64,000 nt of DNA from Annona cherimola (Eukaryota; Streptophyta; Magnoliopsida; Magnoliales; Annonaceae). The stretch is from NCBI GenBank assembly GCA_030490835.1, contig CM059971.1:43696012-43760011 (forward strand). The letters are read 5' to 3'. The position numbers and the translations under genes were made by a program. The notes beneath the pieces were generated by a model. The model saw only the letters and a list, made by a program, of their open reading frames with translations, was not told where the DNA came from and did not search any database. Below are positions 23,985 through 36,215 of this stretch, one piece after another (the first letter of the stretch is position 1; every line of letters starts with the position of its first letter).

Positions 23985-24629
23985 TGCATTCAAGTGAATG
24001 TGCTAGAAGTTAGAAAGAGCATTAACTGAGATTCAACTACCATCCTCTCAAGCATTAAGTGATCAACACAAGTTTCAAGTGAAGAACTACATCCCAACTT
24101 GCTGCATTCTTTAAAGCTGATCAAACCATCCCTTCTATGAGTTCTTCCACGAGCTGAAACCTGCCTACACAATCTGTAAAGTGTAGATTTCTTTATTTGA
24201 TTCATTATTTGTATTTGATACTTGATTTGATATTGGTATTTTGAACCAAGTGATAGCAAAGTAGCGTTGTGACTTAAGTGGGGCTTGTCACCTACTTGTG
24301 CTGTGATTTGTACACGCCCCCTAGAGCTGGAATCTAGAAGAGAGTTGTTGCTCTAGTCGTATTTGACAATACATAGTGGAACCCAAGTCACAAAGGGTGT
24401 GAGCTTGGAAGAGTGGAGTATGGGATGTTGCTCGAACCACTATAAAACCCTTGCCTACTGCTGTGGTTAGCATTTCTGATTTTATTATTTTATTACTCTC
24501 CATATTATTCATTTGTTTCATTAAGGAGATTAAATTAAAAAGGAGAAATTTCTGTTTAAATAAAAATTTCAAAGTACCCAATTCACCAATTCCCTCTTGG
24601 GTAATAGTCATAAACTCGAGACCAACAAG

Positions 24630-24641
24630 TGGTATCAGAGC
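24630..24641 (+). promoter_or_regulatory. Primer-binding site, tRNA-Met type
   Basis: TGGTATCAGAGC lies 2 bp after the LTR end, as in E1. Confidence 0.85.
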
Positions 24642-24675
24642 AGGTCTTTGAGTTAAACCAAAGAGATCTTTTGAA

Positions 24676-26140
24676 ATGACATCCTAATCAACTTCCACCC
24701 CAACATTTGCCGAGGGCCAATCTTTCACAAGACCACCTCTATTTGATGGGACTAACTTCGGTTATTGGAAGTTGAGAATAAAACAACTAATCATGATTAC
24801 GGATATTGATTCTTGGATTGCTATCCAAGATGATGTTGTGTTGCCTATTGATGAAAAAGCCTCCACATGGTCCGAGGAGGAAGTAAGAACTGTTAAAAGC
24901 AACGCAAAGGCCATGAACTCCCTCTTTGTGCATTAACGTCATCGAAGTATGATAAAGTATCCTCATGACAAACCGCTAAAGAAATATGGAACACTCTTAC
25001 ATCTATCTATGAGAGAACTTCTGAAGTCCAAGGGACTAGGAGAAATATTTTGATTGGAGAGTTAGAAAGTTTTAAAATGCTTGAAACTGAAAATATTTTT
25101 GAAATGTTTGCTAGATTTTCTAAAATTACTAACACCTTGAAAGGTCTAGGAAAAATAATTTCTGAATCCGAGCAGGTAATGAAAATCTTAAGAGCGCTAC
25201 CGAATCTTGGACTCCGAAGATCACGACCATTGAGGAAATAAATTACCTCAACACATTACGGGTAGAAGATCTTATAAGCTCACTAATGTCTCATGAGCTA
25301 ATAAAGAAGAGAAATAAAGAGCAACACAAAGGCAAAAGAGTTATTGCCTTAAAAGCCGCACAAGCTTCAGACGACTCCACCTCATCCTCTCAAAACGACG
25401 ATGAGGAGACTGCCCTACTTACAAGACGGTTCAGAAAACTTGTAAGAAAAAGGAGAAATTTCAAGAGCTTCAAAGAAAGAAATCCAAAGGAGAAAAAGAA
25501 GGAGGCTACAAAGTGCTTCCGGTGTGGCGGTATGGGGCACATGCAAGCCCAATGCCCAACGCCCGAAGAGACCAAAACAAAGGAGCGAAGAGATAAGAAA
25601 GATCGAGGAGAAAATAGAAGATTTCAAAAGGTCAAAGGAAGAGGCATGTACGTCAACGAGGAAACATTCACAACATGCAGCTCTTCAAATGAAGAAAACG
25701 AGGGTGCAAATTGCGCAAGGATTTGCTGCATGGCCACCATGGAAGAAGACCTCAACCTGTGTCTTGCAGCAACGAAAATTTTGGAGGATCAAACTACTTT
25801 AACAAACTGCACGAGTAGTGAAGAGGTAACCTTTAAACCAAAATCTATTTCTATTTTTTCAAATAATTTCCTCAAATGTGCTGAATTGGAAGAACTACAA
25901 CAAGCTTATGATTCATTATATGAGGAAATAAAGAAATTAGGAAACAAGTTCACAATGAAGAAAAGACAATGTGATGTAGTAATTATTATGAACGAAAAAC
26001 TTGCCGAAAAAGTTGATCACTTGACAAATGAAAAGAACACCTTGATAAGAGAGATGAAAAAAAATTAAAAAGGAAAATGAATCATTAAATGAATCGCTTG
26101 CTAAGTTCTCTAATTCAGGGGAAAGCATTAAAATATTTTT
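24676..26140 (+). pseudogene. Ty1/copia gag (element E2), better preserved but broken
   Basis: UBN2-type gag: FDGTNFGYWKLRIKQLIM and SWIAIQDD near the start, then AMNSLF followed by a frameshift near 24,935. The sequence is collinear with E1 gag. The open run 25,286-26,068 (260 codons) carries an intact CCHC knuckle, CFRCGGMGHMQAQC (C-x2-C-x4-H-x4-C, near residue 77), a Lys/Glu-rich linker and a coiled-coil-like C-terminus (LAEKVDHLTNEKNTL). At least two frameshifts and an early stop separate the pieces. Nucleotide identity to E1 is visibly high, so the two copies share a recent ancestor. Confidence 0.85.
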
Positions 26141-26553
26141 GAATATGACCGCCCAAAATAACAAAAGAGAACTTGGGTATTCCACATTTGAAAAGGGAGA
26201 AAGTAGTAAGTTAAATGCTCCAAGGACTCATAGAAACCGAGCAAAATCCATCCAAGCTAAACCAAAAATGAATCATGTTGCTTGAACTAAAAGACTAACT
26301 TAGGAACCAGCTACTACATGACTTTCCACTCCAAGACTCCCAGGAGCTTGTAATTTTTGCAATAAGATGGAGCACAAGGTATATCAATGTAAAATAAGAA
26401 AGTTACATGATCTTGGTGCAAAATTGGTTTGGGTACCTAAGAGAATTGTATTTATGCCTTCAAAAGTAGATCAACGTAGATTCCAATGGTTAACTAACCC
26501 AAATGGACCCATAAAATGGGTACCAAAAAGATAAGCTCCACTTGATTTGATTT

Positions 26554-26706
26554 TTGCAGGTTTGTCTTAGAGCAAAGGTCAATAATATATGGTTTATGGA
26601 TAGCGGCTACTCAAGACACATGACGGGAGAAAAAAGATTGTTCCATAGGATCAAACCGTGTAATGAAGGAACGGTTGCTTTTGGGAATAATGAAAAAGGT
26701 ATAATA
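26554..26706 (+). pseudogene. Ty1/copia protease fragment (E2)
   Basis: VCLRAKVNNIWFMDSGYSRHMTGE, seen as two adjoining motifs: the IWFMDSG active-site block and a following SRHMTGE. The D-S-G triad is intact here. Sequence collinear with E1 stops near 26,706 at 'aaaggtataat', where the DNA turns into a gag fragment in opposite orientation. Confidence 0.75.
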
Positions 26707-26764
26707 ATAATAATTGAGTCACCTCGTCTTCTCTTTATTGTGAATTTTTTCATAATTTCTTTAT

Positions 26765-27311
26765 TTCATCATATAATGAATTATATCTTGTTGTAATTTC
26801 TCTAATTCAGCACATTTGAGACAATCATATGCAGCAGAGTAAATAGACTGGGTATCTAAGTGATTAATTTTGGAGGTTATCTCATCACTACTTGTATAGT
26901 TTGTTGAGCTAGTTTGACCATCTAAGATTTCTGTTGCAGTAAGGTAAATCACGTTGTGTTCCTCCTCTATCCTTGCCATGCAACATATTCTAGCACAGTT
27001 TGCAGCTTCATCGTCTTCATTCAACGAGCTGCTTATTGTAGACGCTTCCTCATTTACGTACATTCCTCTCCTTTGGCTTTCTGAAATTTTTTATTTTTAT
27101 TTTTGTCTTTCTTCTGTCGCCGTTCTTTTGTCTTACTTTTATCTGGTGTAGGACATTGAGCTTGCATATGTCCTACTCCACTACACCTGTAGCACCTGGT
27201 TATTTCCTTCTTTTTCTCCTTTCCATTTCTCTCTTTGAATCCTTTAAAGCAATTGTCATTTTTCCTTTGTGCTGCTCCTCATTTCTTTTCTTTATCAGCC
27301 CTCATTTCTTT
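26765..27311 (-). pseudogene. Inverted copia gag fragment (zinc knuckle to tail)
   Basis: Read on the minus strand, this gives EEQHKGKMTIALK, then the intact knuckle CYRCSGVGHMQAQC (near 27,190), then MYVNEEAST...ANCARICCMA and CLKCAELEKLQQ. All are collinear with the gag of E1/E2 but clearly more diverged, so this is a different subfamily member. It meets E2 head to head at ~26,710-26,765 and is cut at 27,312 by a gypsy LTR. Confidence 0.8.
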
Positions 27312-29850
27312 TGCGGCGCCCCAAACCCGAGCGTCACATCCTGAGCCTTACCTCGGGATCGTTATTGATTGGTAAACGTGATCAGGATTGTTGCCCTGTC
27401 ACACGACGGGTTTTAATGGATATTTATCCAATTAAATATGTTTCCTTAAGTATTTGTTCCCTTCTAATTTTCATCTCATGCATATTTAGGTCATTTCCAC
27501 CCAATAATTTCATACCTAATCATGATATTCACGATATATTTCAAACTTTCTCATAAATCAGATGTCACAGCATATATTATCCATAACTGTCAACACAGAA
27601 ACATCAAATCATTTTACAACCATTAAACATAAATTTTTTTCACAATCAAGAACTTATAACTTTTTCATTTCTTCAGTGGCCGTCTCGTGCTCCTTTGTCA
27701 GGTCTCTCCTTTCACCTGTCTATGGGTTTGGAAAACGAAAATGTGAGTCGAAACTCAATAAACAAGCTGTATATTTTCCAGGCAATTCATTTTACAGGCA
27801 ATATTTTTCATTTAAAATATCTTGGAAGGAAATTTATACCTTTTGAAAAGGTATATCTTGAAAACATAGTCCTTGTACCTATCACAAGTACGGCATGCAT
27901 AATGCAATGTTAAAACCGTGAAACATGTCTTTCATAGGATGGAAGCTAGTTAGGCGACCATCCATCCTTGTCTTCTCCCATCTCAGGGAGGGCGCCGCCG
28001 GCCTTTGGCCTATCTTAGTGACTTGGCCACACCAAAGGGGGACAACCGATCCGCTTATTCTTTTCAGGTGGACCTAATACTTTGTGCATATGAAACTTTC
28101 ATAAAAACCATCTTTAACAAGCTAGCATGATTTTTCATTCGGAACGTAATAAAACATTATTTTTCATAACATTTATCAACGAAATTTCGTAAGATCATCT
28201 TGTAAATAAAAGAATCATTTCAATACACATTTAACTAAGGAATGACCATGCTTAAATACTTCTGAAATAATTTCAATATTCACATTAAAGCAGTTAGAGC
28301 AAAAGTTGCATTTATTTAAAATAATTTAGAAAATAAAATTATTTAGAAATTTGCTTGCTTACCTGTCTCACATCAGCTTTCCGAATCTGCCTTTTCTTTG
28401 CCTTTGTCTACATGAGGATGATATAACATTCATATATTTTTTTTGCTTGCATTCAACTTAGTTTTCCAACCCATTTTCATTAACATACATAATCCATTTG
28501 ACTTTTCAAGTCATTATGTACATATAGCACATACTTGTGTATTACATTGGTTATTACAGAACATGTTCAATCCTATAAGTAGGGTAATCATTCAATCACT
28601 TAATAATCATTCAATAATCATCATTCAAAGATTCATTACCTTCAATACACCATATTTCACTTATTTTCCAAAACTTCATACGTCGGTACTCATTTTAAGC
28701 ACTCGTCGTTGCCTTAGGCCTCAATAATTTATCCCAAAATTTAAGATTATCCTTATGTATCTAAACAGCAATATAATAATGTAATTTATCATATTTTAAT
28801 GCATTTTTGTATTTAATCCATTTACATAAGTCATTTACCACTTATGTATGTCCATGCTTCCACATATACCCATTTACAACACATATATGATGCATTTCAT
28901 AAAATTTTCAAAATCAGCAACTTAGTCTGTAATTCAGCATGATTTACATCCTTAATTAACACTTTATTTAGGGTGTTTTTATGGAATTTTAATCCACAAA
29001 TCATAGGATTCCAAAATAGCAACTTTGGAACCTATTTTTCACACTTTCAACGTACCTTTCAGTACTTAACCCAAAATGGATTTATAATTCCGAATTTTCA
29101 GCAACTAATCCAACTTTTCCTAACCCAAATTCAAGGTATTAACACATATTTAACATTCATAATTCAACTCCTTTTCAAACAGCAACTTTCATGTACATAT
29201 TGGGTACCATTTTCAACCCATTTCGAATGTTCCTACACACGCCCTAAAATTCCAGATTTAAGGCAAAGTTAATTCATTCATTTTGGACATTCGAAGTACC
29301 CAAAATTTATAGTAATTTACTCTCTAAATCATCCAGAATTTATTTAAGCAAACTTACGCAACATATATATCACAAAAATATGGAAATCGGGTCATATACA
29401 TAACCTTGAATTCCATTCTTTCTAAAATTCATATATTAGGCTTAAATCAACATATATATTTCACTAAAGCATGATTCATAGCCTAAACATGACACTAATC
29501 CAAAACAGAAACTTAATATATGCATTTTGAATATTTCAAGTTAGGTTTTCAACCCATATTCAATCCTAATTTCCATTTCAACTCCTTAAATCATTGAAAT
29601 TCATATATATCTCTTAATACTCATTCAATATTCAATCAAATGGCATGTTAAATCACCATTTAAGGATTCTTTTTCAATCATATTCATATCCATAAACTTG
29701 AAGTAGAAGACTTAGAATCAAAGGGTCTAGCACATCATGTATACTTACTTGATTGTTATCAACTTTGATCCCAAAATAATCAAACTTGGTTTTCCTTTCT
29801 TTCTCCTTCTTTCTTCTCCCTTTTCTTCCCTCCTTGCTGGGATTTTTAAG
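27312..29850 (-). mobile_element. Type-1 gypsy LTR, inverted, 5'-truncated
   Basis: On the minus strand it ends GGGGCGCCGCA at 27,312. In reverse order it carries the terminal block ('aacaatcctgatcacg' near 27,378), the conserved GC block (27,940-28,070), the 'aaggcaaagaaaagg' block (28,388) and the 'gggttaagtact...aaagg' region. It is truncated at 29,850 in the purine-rich run (C/T-rich on this strand, 29,790-29,835). No coding sequence is present; short ORFs here are chance. Confidence 0.7.
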
Positions 29851-32178
29851 TCACGTGATTAAGAGTTAATCACTTGGATTAACTTAATCACAAAAAGATA
29901 AAATAGAGGTTTAATCACTACAGGACGAAATAGCAATTCTTTTGGATATTTTAATCCAAATTTGGATTTTAGTGGAAAAATAGAAAAAAATTCATAAATT
30001 GCAATCCGGGCGTCGGAATTCGATGAAAATTTTTATGGATGGTTAAAAATTCATGATGAACATGATGAATGGGTTAAGATATGATGAAAATTACAAATCA
30101 AAGGTCAAGATGAAGCGTCAAATAAAGATCAAAAAAGTGAAATAACTTTTCTATTACTGTGCATTTGACTTTTTATTAAAATAAATAAAAATTAATTAAA
30201 ACAGCAGCTGCAGCAGGGGGTGGGTGAGATCTTGACCAAAATCAACAGTCCAAGATCATCATCATCATCATCAACCAACGGCTAAGATTGATTTAGCCTA
30301 ATTTAATTAATTTTAAAAATAAAAAAATTAAGAAAAATAGGGCTGCATAGGGGGGCTGGAGCAGGCCTAGGGTGGTTGCTCTTGGCTCAAGGCATTTTTC
30401 AAAAATTAAAAAGAAATACCAATTTATAATTAAATACTCAAAGCTAGGGGGTAAATTCTAAAATCTTTAAAAATCCAACCCTATAAATAGGGCAGCAGGG
30501 AGAATGTCCAAGGCCAAGAAATCCCAGCTCCACTTGAGCCATTTCAAGCCCCCAAACCATCCCACACGTCCAAGGAAAGAAACGAGTAAGTTAGAGAGAG
30601 AAAGTGTGAGAAAAAGATGCGCATCTCCACTTCGGATAAGTGATTTCTATCCAAATTTTTTTGGATGTTAAGTAGGGTAAAAACATGCTTAGATAATGCC
30701 TAAGCATGGGAAAATAAGTATAGATATAATGTTTAAATGTAATTATACCAAAATATCAAAAATTTGGAGCGAAGATAGGGGATTCGGGAAAATAGCATAT
30801 GATATGTGAAAATAATGCTCCAAAATTGATAAATAATAATTTGGGATGTATGATTTTGATAAATATGATGTTGGAATGATGATATATTAATTTCTTGATT
30901 TTTGGAATTAAGGATTATACTTAAGTGAATTTATGTTGATTTTTAGTATATGTGGAAAATAATTTTTTCGCCAAGTAAACGATGATAAATTCAAAATGTA
31001 TGAAATTCCTATGATATACTAAGCATAAGCTATGTCATGGTATTTTTTATTTTTGAAAAAAATATCAATTTTTGGAACCCATGAACAATAACCACGTCTC
31101 TGTGAACAATAACTACTACAGTAATTTGCTATAGTAATTTGCTACAGTAAACAGCGTGATTTTGAAGAAAATTTGAGATTAATATTTAAATATAAGGATG
31201 GAATTTTTGAGGAACCTATGGATAAAAATATTCATATAAAGAAATAATGCTCAAAGATTATAGAGCATGTATGGGAAGCAGCTTGAATAAAAGAAATGAA
31301 AATATCCTTTTTCCTTGAATAGGAAAAGGAAAAGAAAAAGTCGAGGACACCAACTGACAAGGTAAACAAGTTATACCTTTTGCAAATTATTTTCAAAATG
31401 CTTGAAATTGTTTGTAAATTGCTTTATAAAATTTATTTAAGGTTGGCCATACCTATAACTGTTTTACATGAACTGAAGTTCGTTTTGTTAAATTGTTTAT
31501 TAAATGATTTTTATGAAATTATTTATGATTTGCAAATATCATGCCGGCATGTGTATGTAAATGAGCATGTGTACGAGGAATAGGCCTTAGTTGAGGTAGT
31601 AAGCGGACCGGATGTCCCCCTCATTATTGCTAAGTCGCTTATATAGGCTCAGGTCGGCGGCGACCTTCATGAGATGAGAGCATGTATGGGATGGGTGCCT
31701 AGCTAGCGTCGCATCCAAAGGAATGTCATGAATTCTATGAATGCATTGCATTTGCATTTTATGAAATGCATGAAAATGATTGAAAAATTATGTATATCTT
31801 GCTTACTGAGTATTATTACTCACCCATGTTTTTTCAACAACAGACAGGAAATGATGACGAAGGCAGCATACAAAACATATGTAGATTTTGATATAAAGGA
31901 TATATATGTAAATTTTATGTAAAGACAATGATGAAATTTTGAAATGAAAAAGTATATCTTTTCAATGATGATGTTTTATGAACAGGTTGTGATTATCACT
32001 ATGATATGTGAAATATATTTCATGTTGAATGAATGATGAAAATTTTTCATGTATTGATGATACATATATATATAAAAAAATCCTGCCGTGTGATCAGAGC
32101 AACAATCCTGAGTCATGTTTACCAATCAAAAATGATCCCGGAGTAAGGCTTCTAGGCACCTCGATTCGGGGCGCCACA
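29851..32178 (+). mobile_element. Type-2 gypsy LTR, 5'-truncated
   Basis: Collinear with the solo LTR from about its base 190 ('acgtgattaagagttaatcac') to the end GGGGCGCCACA at 32,178. It shares the 'aaggcgaaatagcaattc'-like block, TATAAATA at 30,482, 'gatgttaagtagggtaaaa' (30,664), the palindrome CATGCCGGCATG (31,540-31,551) and the GC block. It abuts an inverted type-1 LTR on the left and minus-strand Athila gag on the right. Confidence 0.75.
30482..30489 (+). promoter_or_regulatory. LTR TATA box
   Basis: TATAAATA in 'ccctataaatagggc', at the same place as TATAAAA in the solo LTR. Confidence 0.6.
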
Positions 32179-32558
32179 CCTTGTGTATCATTTGAATGCT
32201 CATAATAGCCCACGGACGCTGAATAATACACGCATTGGATTGACAGATGTCCTTTGCCTCCACATAAAGCGCAGTACTTGAATAAGAATTATCTATTCCC
32301 TGCATTTGATAATCAAAACCTGTGAATTGATCTGAGGATGCCAGTGTGTCATTAAACCCATGGAAACGGTAAGTGCTTGGTGTTGAAAATTCTGCATTTA
32401 GCCATTGGTAAGGATTTGAAGCTATTGAAAATTACAAAACAAAGATTCCTGAAATAGAATTTTATCAAAAGAAAAGAAAGAAAAGAAAAATTATGTATAA
32501 TATATACACATTCACAGAAGACAACCGAAATTGTCAGGTACTAAGTTTAAAACATCAA
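32179..32558 (-). pseudogene. Athila-like leader and gag zinc-knuckle fragment
   Basis: Read on the minus strand downstream of the primer site. Near 32,270-32,230 the sequence gives YCALCGGKGHLSIQC, a canonical C-x2-C-x4-H-x4-C knuckle, preceded by disrupted sequence. The distance from primer site to knuckle (~300 bp) is far too short for a full gag, so most of gag is deleted. The element is cut at 32,178 by a type-2 LTR. Confidence 0.6.
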
Positions 32559-32576
32559 TCCCCGACAACGGCGTCA
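32559..32576 (-). promoter_or_regulatory. Primer-binding site, tRNA-Asp type
   Basis: On the minus strand TGACGCCGTTGTCGGGGA, matching the complement of the plant tRNA-Asp 3' end with two mismatches. This is the primer usual for Athila/Tat-type elements. It lies 6 bp inside the LTR end. Confidence 0.8.
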
Positions 32577-32582
32577 AAAACT

Positions 32583-34139
32583 TGACGAGCTGCGTATATG
32601 TCTATTAAAATGCTCGTTTTAACGCAAGTATACGTGCCGATCAAGTAATAAAGAGTGAGTAGAGTATCGTTCCTACGAGGATTGTGTTAAACGGATTAAC
32701 ATCTTAAATCTTAATTGTCTAAGTGAATTAGTAAAATGAAGGAGCAGTTGTATCAAAAAACTGAATTAAACTAAACTATGAAAATAGTAAATGACCAAGG
32801 TAGGGTGGATATTTCTGAGATTACCTTGAGATGATTAAGATAGGTGGGAATACGAAGTCATTGAATCATAGTTATGTCATTTGGTCCTAATTAAGTTAGT
32901 TGTGCAGAGATTACTAATCTAGGTTCATTCATATCATATATGTCTTCCAACACATACAAACCTAACCAAGTTTTAGTTATGTGCTATGTTCCCATGCATA
33001 CAAATAAAACAAAGTTGATAACCATATAACCTAATCATGATTACACAGGGTTAATAGGTATATTCCTATCCATATTAATATCTAACACGAGTTAGAATAC
33101 CTGTGCCTTATATATGGATCTTATTCAAATCCTACTTTTCTAAGCATGAATTTGAATATTAGATCAATCCACAAGGTTGCAAAGCTTGTAAACGCATTAA
33201 GCATGATATATAAGGATAATCTCAAGTAACATAAGTCACAACACAACAGTATTATCAATTCAAGCATAAGAAAACTAAATATCATAAGCTATGAGTTCAA
33301 GCCCTACATATCTCCCACCATAAGAAGGTTTAGCCCATTAACATGACTTCAATTCCCATTAAAATTAAGTTACAATCATCTCCAAGAACACAGAGAAAAG
33401 GAAAGAGAAAGGAAGGAGAATGAGAAAGAGAAGAACTAAATTCTGGAAGCTTCCACCAGCGAGATCGGATCTCCTCTTTCGTTTACGATGGAAAACAGAT
33501 CTTTTTCCTTCTCTATGCGGCTGCTCTAGTGGCTCTCTCCACGCCTCTCCTCTCTATATCCTCTGGAACTCTATGTTTCTATTTAAACATAACAGCCTGC
33601 GCAGCAAAATCCGCGCGTACGGATGCGTATTGGCGTATTGGCGCCAACTCTCTGGAGCTACTAACTTAGAAACTCTCTGCGATGACTCTACATGTCAGTG
33701 AAGTGGTGCCCAGGCACCAATGGTCGGCGCCTGGGTGCCAACTCTCTATAAGCTTTGTGACTTGAAAATTTTCCGGAATGCACTGTATGCTAGTGAAGTG
33801 GCGCCTGGGCGCCAACTCTCTGGAGGCATTTCCTGTATGAGTGCTGGAACTTTTGGCTAGGCATGTAGGGTGGCGCCTGAGCGCCATCCTACCTGCTTCT
33901 TCACTTGGCTCCGTTCATTCTTCGACTCGCTCGCATGTCTGTAATTCTCCGTCCTTCCTGTAAAAATGAATGAAACTAAATAACTGAACTAAAAATGCAT
34001 GAAAATCACATAATGCTCCTAAAATGCAAAGCGAATGAAAATTTAGCTAAATGGATGCAAACTAAACCTAATCTCTTGGACTAACACGCAAAAATAGACT
34101 GAAATAGGCCATGATAACTCGTATTTTTACGAATTATCA
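32583..34139 (-). mobile_element. Athila-like LTR, inverted and complete, 1,557 bp
   Basis: On the minus strand from TGATAATTCG (34,139) to CAGCTCGTCA (32,583). This is the only full-length Athila LTR in the window with both ends and an adjacent primer site, so it fixes the family's length. GGCGCC palindromes lie at ~33,630-33,890. The terminal inverted repeat is present, as in the copy at 37,385. Confidence 0.85.
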
Positions 34140-34236
34140 ATGACTGGCCTTCAGCAAATACAAGAGTGGAAGTTAATCGGGATGCCACTAATAAGATCTC
34201 TTTGGTAGAAACTCAAAGACCTGCTCTAATACTACT
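34140..34236 (-). mobile_element. Copia internal start (element E3), fragment
   Basis: On the minus strand, directly after the E3 LTR, comes the decayed primer site (34,223-34,234, two mismatches to TGGTATCAGAGC) and the 'caggtctttgagttt' leader. It is cut by the Athila LTR at 34,139. Confidence 0.7.
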
Positions 34237-35893
34237 TGTTGGTCCCGAGTGTATGGCAAAGCCCAAGAGGGGAGGGGTGAATTGGGTCTTTAAGAAATTC
34301 TTTTGTAATAGGAAAAACTCAGCCCCTTGAAAGTTTTGTCCACTTGAATGAAAAACACGAAATGTAAAGCAGTAATCAACAAAACTAAAAATGTTATAGT
34401 GGTTCAGGACAACCCTCCCTGCTCCACTCCTCCAAGAACACTCCCTAGTGTCTTGGATTACACTAAAACAAGATTTCAAATACAGCAGAGCCATTGCTCT
34501 CTTCTAAATTTAGCTCTAAGGGGCCTTATACAATCACAGCATAAGTAGGCGATGAGTTCCACTCCAATCACACGCTACTTTGCCTTGGTCTTAGCCTCCA
34601 ATACTAAACCAAGTGATATACAAATGATCAATAAATAAATAAAAATTCTACACTTTACAGTTGTGTAGGCAGCTTCAAGCACAAAGAAGAATTTATAGAA
34701 GAGGTTGAAGATGATGTAGTTTAGCTCTCAGCAATTTTATGTTGTGTTCTTCTTAAGAAACTTCTTGTAGATCACTTAAATGCTAGAAGGTGAGGAAGGT
34801 GAACTCAATAAATGCTCTTTTTTCCTTCTTTCCTCATATATTTGAAGTCCCTAAAATAGAGGAAAGTAAATTCGAATGTTTGATGGTAGGTGGCGCGCAA
34901 TTAATGTGCCAACGTTTGAATTTTTTTGACCGTTGTGAGCCAAGTCGCGCTTGGAGTTGATCTAGGATGCAACTTTACCGAAGTCGTAAAGTGGAGTCGA
35001 CTTTGGCTGCGACTTCACCAGTCAACTTTGGATGCGACTTAGGCCTTCAACTTTCAAGTCAAATTCCATAATCAGGTCGACTTGGTCTTAGACTTGACCC
35101 AAGTCGCAGGTGGAGTCAACTTAGGGTGCGACTTCACGAGCCATATGTCTTCTTGGAACTTTAGACTTTGTTTGTGATCTACTTGTGTGTTTGGCCTTTC
35201 TTTCTTCTCTTTTCAAATGCTTGGATATTTATTTGGGATTTTAGTCCTTGACATTTATCACGATACTTGGGTTTGTATAGTATTCCTTGGTTTCTTAATA
35301 AAATCCATTTTCATTTGTCTTGATTCAAGATTGTTATTTCCTCTTGAAATTAACTTCTTCATGATAATAAGAATTTTTAGAAGCCTTTTAATGATGATCT
35401 TTACTTAAGTTGTAAGCTTGAGTCGACTTGAGGTGCAACTTCACCCAAGTCACATGTTGGGGTCGACTTGAGATGCGACTTCACACAAGTCGCATAGTGG
35501 AGCCGACTTGATGTGCGACTTAACTCTGTCATTCTCAATTTCTATAACTGAAGTTCACCTAAGTCACAATTGGAGTCGACTTAGTATTACGACTTCACCT
35601 AAGTCGCAAGCGGAGTCAACTTCGATTGCTACTTCGTCTGTTTCGGAGTCCCAATTTCAGCGCTGACGATTTTTGTGCCTTTGAAGTCGATATTGGAGTC
35701 GACTTGGGTATCGACTTGACCTAAGTCGATGCCTGAGTCGACTTGGCATGCGACTTGGTCTGCTATCCTTTTGTTCTTTGATTATTTGAACCTTGTCATC
35801 ACTTAGCAAACCTATTAGTAATTAAATGATTCTCAAATTCAGTTGTTAATCTTCAAAATATGGATTATGCTTAATTTGCCTCAAGTTCCAACA
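34237..35893 (-). mobile_element. Complete Ty1/copia LTR, inverted (element E3), 1,657 bp
   Basis: On the minus strand TGTTGGAACTTGAGG (35,893) to GGGACCAACA (34,237), with perfect TGTTGG/CCAACA ends. It holds AAGTCGACTT arrays at 35,405-35,765 and 34,930-35,130. Inserted beside the Athila 3' ORF copy that starts at 35,894. Confidence 0.85.
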
Positions 35894-36215
35894 CACAGAA
35901 CCCCGAGCTTGGACTGCCACGACTTGTCCAACATCTCAGCCACCAGCCGCCTCCTCATCTGAACCGCTCCCAATCGATGTTAGGCTTACCAACCTGGAGA
36001 ACTTAATGGCAGCCTAGGCCCGATTTCTACAGTAGTCCAATCGGACAATGGAGGCACATTTTAGGAGGCTCATGGAGGACTAGCAGATCGACATGATAGC
36101 CTTACCACCATTCCCGTCAACCCCTCCAGAGTTTCGAGCCTGCTTTGGCCAGCCATCACATTGGACTGGTGGAGTGAGCGAGCACGATGATGATTCATCC
36201 TCATCAGACGCCTAG
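35894..36215 (+). pseudogene. Second copy of Athila 3' ORF, three stops
   Basis: Reads LTNLENLMAA-stop-ARFLQ-stop-SNRTMEAHFRRLMED-stop, then PPFPSTPPEFRACFG and an acidic Ser/Asp tail. It is collinear with the intact 93-codon ORF at 6,000. All three stops are TAG, each a single-base change from the codon in the other copy. Upstream sequence is cut by the copia LTR. Confidence 0.75.

Larger units (their letters stand above)
22836..24627 (+). mobile_element. Complete Ty1/copia LTR (element E2), 1,792 bp
   Basis: TGTTAGAATC at 22,836 to GAGACCAACA at 24,627, a TGTTGG/CCAACA-type pair with a decayed left terminus. It matches E1 (8,599-9,521) on its right half and E3 (34,237-35,893) in inverse over its full length. 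It holds two AAGTCGACTT arrays (22,995-23,445 and 23,720-23,900), TATAAATA at 23,977-23,984 and a primer site just after. It interrupts the gypsy gag region on its left. Confidence 0.85.

Noticed and set aside
28973..29272. Plus-strand ORF of 99 codons
   Set aside because: Antisense to an inverted type-1 LTR, Phe/Asn/Ile-rich, with no counterpart in other LTR copies.
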